Source: Meandrina meandrites | Lineage: Eukaryota > Cnidaria > Anthozoa > Scleractinia > Meandrinidae | Direction of reading: 5' to 3' | NCBI GenBank assembly: GCA_963693305.1 | Contig: OY855905.1 | Coordinates: 48,686,944-48,750,943, forward strand | DNA: 64,000 nt | Shown here: positions 60,132-64,000 of the stretch, piece by piece | How positions within the stretch are numbered: the stretch's first letter is position 1 | Layout: each line of letters begins with the position of its first letter | The notes under the pieces: generated by a model | Seen by the model: the letters and a program-made list of their open reading frames with translations, nothing else | Told to the model about the DNA's origin: nothing | Database searches by the model: none | Position numbers and translations under genes: made by a program

Positions 60132-60399
60132 GTGAGTTTTGCACAACAATTGTATGTATCGTTTCAATAACAGAAGATAAACGATTAGATAAAGACAATT
60201 ATTTTGATGCTAAATCTTTAAAAATGTCAACTATGGCGTTTGTTTGTGCCATTTGCCTGCTCTGGGCGTCACGGAACATTTCAGCTGATCGTTCAAATCT
60301 TGCGTTGTCCTGTTCCATATAAGCTAATACTCTTTTCACACATTTCAATAAAGGAACTCTGCATGCCAGTCTGGAGTCGTACTTTCTCGCCTTTCTTTA

Positions 60400-60720
60400 C
60401 TCAGGATGTTGAAATAGGGGAAACCTTCCTAAATTTTCTGAATTCCATCTTCTCCAGTCGAGCGAGATCGCTGCTTTGAACTGCTTGAACTCGTACTCTA
60501 GATTCTGCTGCCGTTTCTTCACCTGCTGTAGCATTCTCTGGCTTTCTGGACACCTTTCTTTGTACGAAGAACAGATATCGTTCCAGATTTTTATTTTTTT
60601 CTTTGTGAAACTCCCCACAGCTTACTGAATTTGGGGGCCCACGCTTCAAGAAGTTCGTGCGTTTCTTTCTCAGTCCTGTCAGCAGACTTAACGCGAGGTT
60701 TTTTCGTTTTGTGTTTGCCG
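60400..60720 (-). pseudogene. Harbinger-type Myb/SANT-like protein remnant
   Basis: Minus-strand translation gives ETHELLEAWAPKFSKLWGSF, KKKIKIWNDICSSYKERCPE, then QQVKKRQQNLEYEFKQFKAA. The W...KIW..I...V..R..NLE..FK pattern is the Myb/SANT-like DNA-binding module that Harbinger elements carry beside the transposase, here convergent with the fragment at 59895. The reading frame is only partly intact (the ATG-led frame in this stretch is a different one). Confidence 0.6.
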
Positions 60721-60915
60721 TAGCCAGCCTGGTAGCAAGTACTTTGACATCACTTGCAACTGATGACTGAGGCGATGGCATGCTTCTTGCCAGTAGAATT
60801 GGTGATCATCGAGAAATGTTTATCAGTACGCCGAGATAAAATCATTTTAAGTCAGCTGCGTTAGGGGGCTAAAAAAAGCCTTAAGCTTGACTTATCTTAC
60901 AAACATCTCAAAAGT

Positions 60916-62699
60916 TTAAAGGGCAACTCTTGGCAAGAAAACTATATTTCAGTAAAAGCTTCCGAATGTTTCCAAAATTACACAGGAAGCAAAAAATTTG
61001 AATTCAGAAGCTTTTTTACCGGTTAATTTTAACGTAAAACTTCGTATTTTACCGCTTTTGTGACATTTCGCCATGGATGCTTCGATTATGATCACGAGAT
61101 GTGATACGTCACAGGTGTGGAACCGCAACAAGTCACGAACATGGCTGACTCAAATTCTTGCAGTGAGAGCTCAACTTCTGCCAGCGACTCGACTGATTTT
61201 TAGAGAGCTATAGGAGGGGATATGTCAGGGGATGATTAAGAACCTTCTATGGTATTTCAACCCTGGCGTTTTGAGCCTCCAGGGAAAAACAGCGAGACAG
61301 AGAAAGGGAGTAAAATATCGAACCTCCTCACCGCCGGCGGCGACGAATGGTGAGTGAATTGAAGTCCTAAATGTACAGTTTCTTTCTCTATTACCTCGGC
61401 CAGTTGTTAGTGAGCTAAGTCAAACCTGAAAAGCCTTGTTATTATTTGCATGTACGCGAGAAGCTTAATTAAACATGCTTTTATACAACCAAACTGTTTG
61501 CTTCATTTCGTTGTTTATATTCGGTCTTCAAATATTTTTGCTCATGTTTATCACAATAGGTTTTGAGCTTCAGCCTAATGTACACTATCTATCTTGTGCG
61601 TTTGAAAGCTTGCAAATACAGAAACGCAAGTTAAATTCTTTGTCTCCTTTGTGTTACCGATTTTTCTAAATTCTGCTCGAAAACGAAGAATGCTGCCGGC
61701 GAAATGCCAGCTACCGAAACTAGACTATAATGCTCGAAATTCTGCGGCAGATTTTATCTAGGACATACTCAGGCTTGCCGTTAAATGTGGACAAAACTCG
61801 TGCTGGGTCTCTTCACTTCTTTTGTTGGGAGAAGGGAGTTTGCGCTTTCTGTAGTTGAAACAACTTGCCTCGAGGAAACTTTGTTCAAAGTTGTTCGTGG
61901 TTGTATGCGTAAAACTGTAGAATGATTTTGTAAACTGATTACTGCCACCGGGACTATTACACGACCCTGCAGTGCGTGATTTTATATTTATCGGTATAAT
62001 TAAGTTGTCATGTTTTTATTTTGCAATTTATTATCTTTTTGCGAAAAGCACCCCCACGAAAATCGAAAATTGTGCTGTGTTTGGCTCCTTATTACTTTCG
62101 CGTTTGCTTGCGTTTTAAGTCATCGTTTGCATTTGAAATGGTCGTTGCGCTCTTCTTACAACTTTTGGCATGTTTTCCTTTAGTTACCTCGTCAACCGAC
62201 ATCTGCTCGAATCTGCACACGAAACTGTTTCGTGGTCAGGCTAGGGAGGGTGAAGGGAAAGAGCGTGACACGCTTTCATACCCGGGTTTCATGCTACACC
62301 ACAGGTTGCCTAATTTACAACAATTGTTTCTCAAAAGGAATCACAGAATAAGTACTTCACGCAACACTTCTTCTCTTAGTTATCCGGATATTGTTTTATA
62401 TTTGATTCCCCATTTCTTCGTATAATTTTATATCCGGCGAGAGCGCCTCTGCTAGTGGCTTCTTATTGCGCAGTACAAAAGCAAATCTGCCTTCCACACC
62501 TGTGACATAGCATCACGTGACGTGCCAAAATCCGAACGTTTTCAAAATGGCCGCCAAATTGGCGTAAAAGAAAATTCGTAGTAAATTCATTTTGGCCGAT
62601 ATCTTTAAAATTTTACCTTCTAAAGATTCCTGTTGCTATAAACAACTTACAGAAAAAAATAAAAAAATCGGGGTAAATTTTCCAAGAGTTGCCCTTTAA
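60916..62699. mobile_element. TTAA-bounded element, AGGGCAACTCTTGG ends
   Basis: TTAAAGGGCAACTCTTGG at 60916 and CCAAGAGTTGCCCTTTAA at 62699 are perfect inverted repeats of 18 bases. At 1.78 kb it is the longest such element here. It carries a broken N-terminal reading frame at 61142-61352. Confidence 0.85.
61142..61352 (+). pseudogene. broken ORF inside the TTAA element
   Basis: Starts MADSNSCSESSTSASDSTDF then stop, continuing in frame RAIGGDMSGDD, a second stop, EPSMVFQPWRFEPPGKNSET to a donor-like GAATGGTGAGTG. A Ser/Asp-rich start followed by FQPWRFEPP recalls proteins with the P2X7-type cytosolic (ballast) domain that are abundant in cnidarians; a downstream piece at 61681 (LLENEECCRRNASYRN) would fit the Cys part. 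Low-certainty family guess. Confidence 0.35.
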
Positions 62700-64000
62700 C
62701 AAGGTCAAAGACAGACCTCACCCTAAGTAACCCAGATAAGAAGATGTGGTGATATTCGGCCGGGATGGGAGCTGAAAACAGGAGCGGTAAGCGGGAATTT
62801 CAACAAAGAGCCGGAGCGGGATTTTGTGTTTTTATGCAGTCGCGATGCGAGAATCTTTACGGAAAGTTTTTTCGTAACTGCATAAAATGTAATTAACAAA
62901 ATTTGACTGGAACAAATTGCTTGATCTGTGTAGCGGTGTAGGGCTTCAAGTACGGAATAGGTTATAGTGTAGTGTGTCAAGTTTATATAGCTGCCGTTAC
63001 ACATCGTCCTTTTAACATGGTAAAAGGGCTCTTTACCTCGGGAAACTCACAAATAGAGAGGACGTTTTTTTGGTAAATATCATAAATAAAATGTGCTCTG
63101 TCATTTTGTTTTTCCGCGTGCTTTGTAATTTTGTTTTCCCGGGTGTTTTGTCATTTTCATGGCCTGTTCGCCATTTTTATTTCCCGCTTATGAAAAAAAA
63201 GACTAAAAATTATCTCAGCAAAATGTTCCCCAAGGTAAATTTATGGCGGTGTGAAAAAGAACAAAAGAATCGCCCATGAAAGTTACCGAGGCAAATAGGT
63301 AGGTTTTCCAAGTACCCCAAGATAAAATGACCAATCGCGAGGCAAACCTCAAAGATAAGCAAATAAAATAAACAGAGAAATTTGAAATTAAATATGATGA
63401 CGTGAGGTTTAGATTTCCTGAGGTCAACTTTGCGTGTTCAAGGCAGCAAAAACGTGGTCTTTCTTAGAATCATGGCTTGATGGCTTGCTGATTTGTAAGT
63501 AAATGCTATTTTTTTTTTGGAAATTTGGCGTTTAAATACAACACTAGTCAAGGAAGATCTATAGTGCGTTTTCTTATATGTATTTCGATTTCATCTCAAG
63601 GTTTAGAAAAATCCAACAAAGAGATTTATATAAACGGAGTCTTCGCCTTCTATTTCTTCGCTGTCTGAAATACTGACATAACAAAGCAGTAGAGGACTGT
63701 CGAAAGAGTATAAATAATAAAAGCGAGATAATGCTAAGCAAGCACCCTCGAATTACCCATTTTCGCATTTCGCGCCAAAAACAGTATGAAAAATTGACCT
63801 TGGTAAAGTGTTAAGTGTGTGACCGCAAACACCTCGGTAACGTATTCCTGCGGTGAGTTTACCTTGGTGTTATTTACTTGGGAATGTTATTTGCCTGGGT
63901 ATGTAAAACGTTCGTTACAAACATATCGGCATTTCTATTTTCAGCGTTTTCGTCACAAAAAACATGTATGAAATACTCTATTTTCTGATATTGTTCTTTG
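62700..64000. other. no gene recognised
   Basis: Short frames only. A minus-strand frame at 63768-63574 starts with a hydrophobic segment (CLLSIISLLLFILF) but has no homology I can see and no clear splice partner. Confidence 0.4.

Noticed and set aside
62021..62425. 134-residue plus-strand frame
   Set aside because: Lies inside the TTAA element, no domain recognised, and composition resembles non-coding AT-rich sequence.
1..64000. CRISPR arrays, operons, rRNA genes, bacterial-type origins
   Set aside because: Nothing of the kind is visible; genes are split by introns and all tandem repeats are microsatellite, minisatellite or transposon types.

Overview
The window is animal nuclear DNA: AT-rich, with intron-split genes bounded by GT/AG sites, long non-coding stretches, many microsatellites, LINE 3' ends, tRNA-derived SINEs and very many small inverted-repeat DNA elements. 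Protein content and repeat style suggest a marine invertebrate, most likely an anthozoan cnidarian (coral or anemone). That is inference; no diagnostic locus is present.

Layout. (1) 1-2930: the 3' end of a plus-strand gene of unknown function (exons 1385-1799 and 2683-2930). (2) 2931-7450: intergenic, with a 302-bp tandem duplication. (3) 7450-20640 and 22033-34510: a tandem segmental duplication of about 13 kb. Each unit carries one minus-strand, eight-exon gene, A (7728-19983) or B (22562-34023), predicted to make secreted proteins of 1092 and 1091 residues. These resemble bacterial iminophenyl-pyruvate dimer synthases (VioB/RebD/StaD, the violacein and indolocarbazole pathway enzymes): a VioB-like N-terminal region followed by a ferritin-like diiron-type domain. 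An orphan signal-peptide exon at 35405-35540 hints at an alternative promoter or a third gene. (4) 35541-44311: gene-poor, with transposable elements and a 9-bp minisatellite. (5) 44312-51337: a minus-strand gene for a type II membrane LicD/FKRP-like phosphotransferase, with two giant hairpins in one intron. (6) 51338-64000: no intact host gene recognised; TTAA-bounded elements, a broken PIF/Harbinger element and other repeats.

Genes A and B share all exon phases and almost all exon lengths. By eye about 94% of residues match in the ferritin-like exon, but only about 74% in the signal-peptide exon. Insertions present in only one unit (LINEs, MITEs, a retroposon, TTAA elements) date to after the duplication and give natural empty sites. 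At least six inverted-repeat elements end in TTAA.

All gene models were spliced by hand from reading frame, phase and splice-site inspection. No searches were run.
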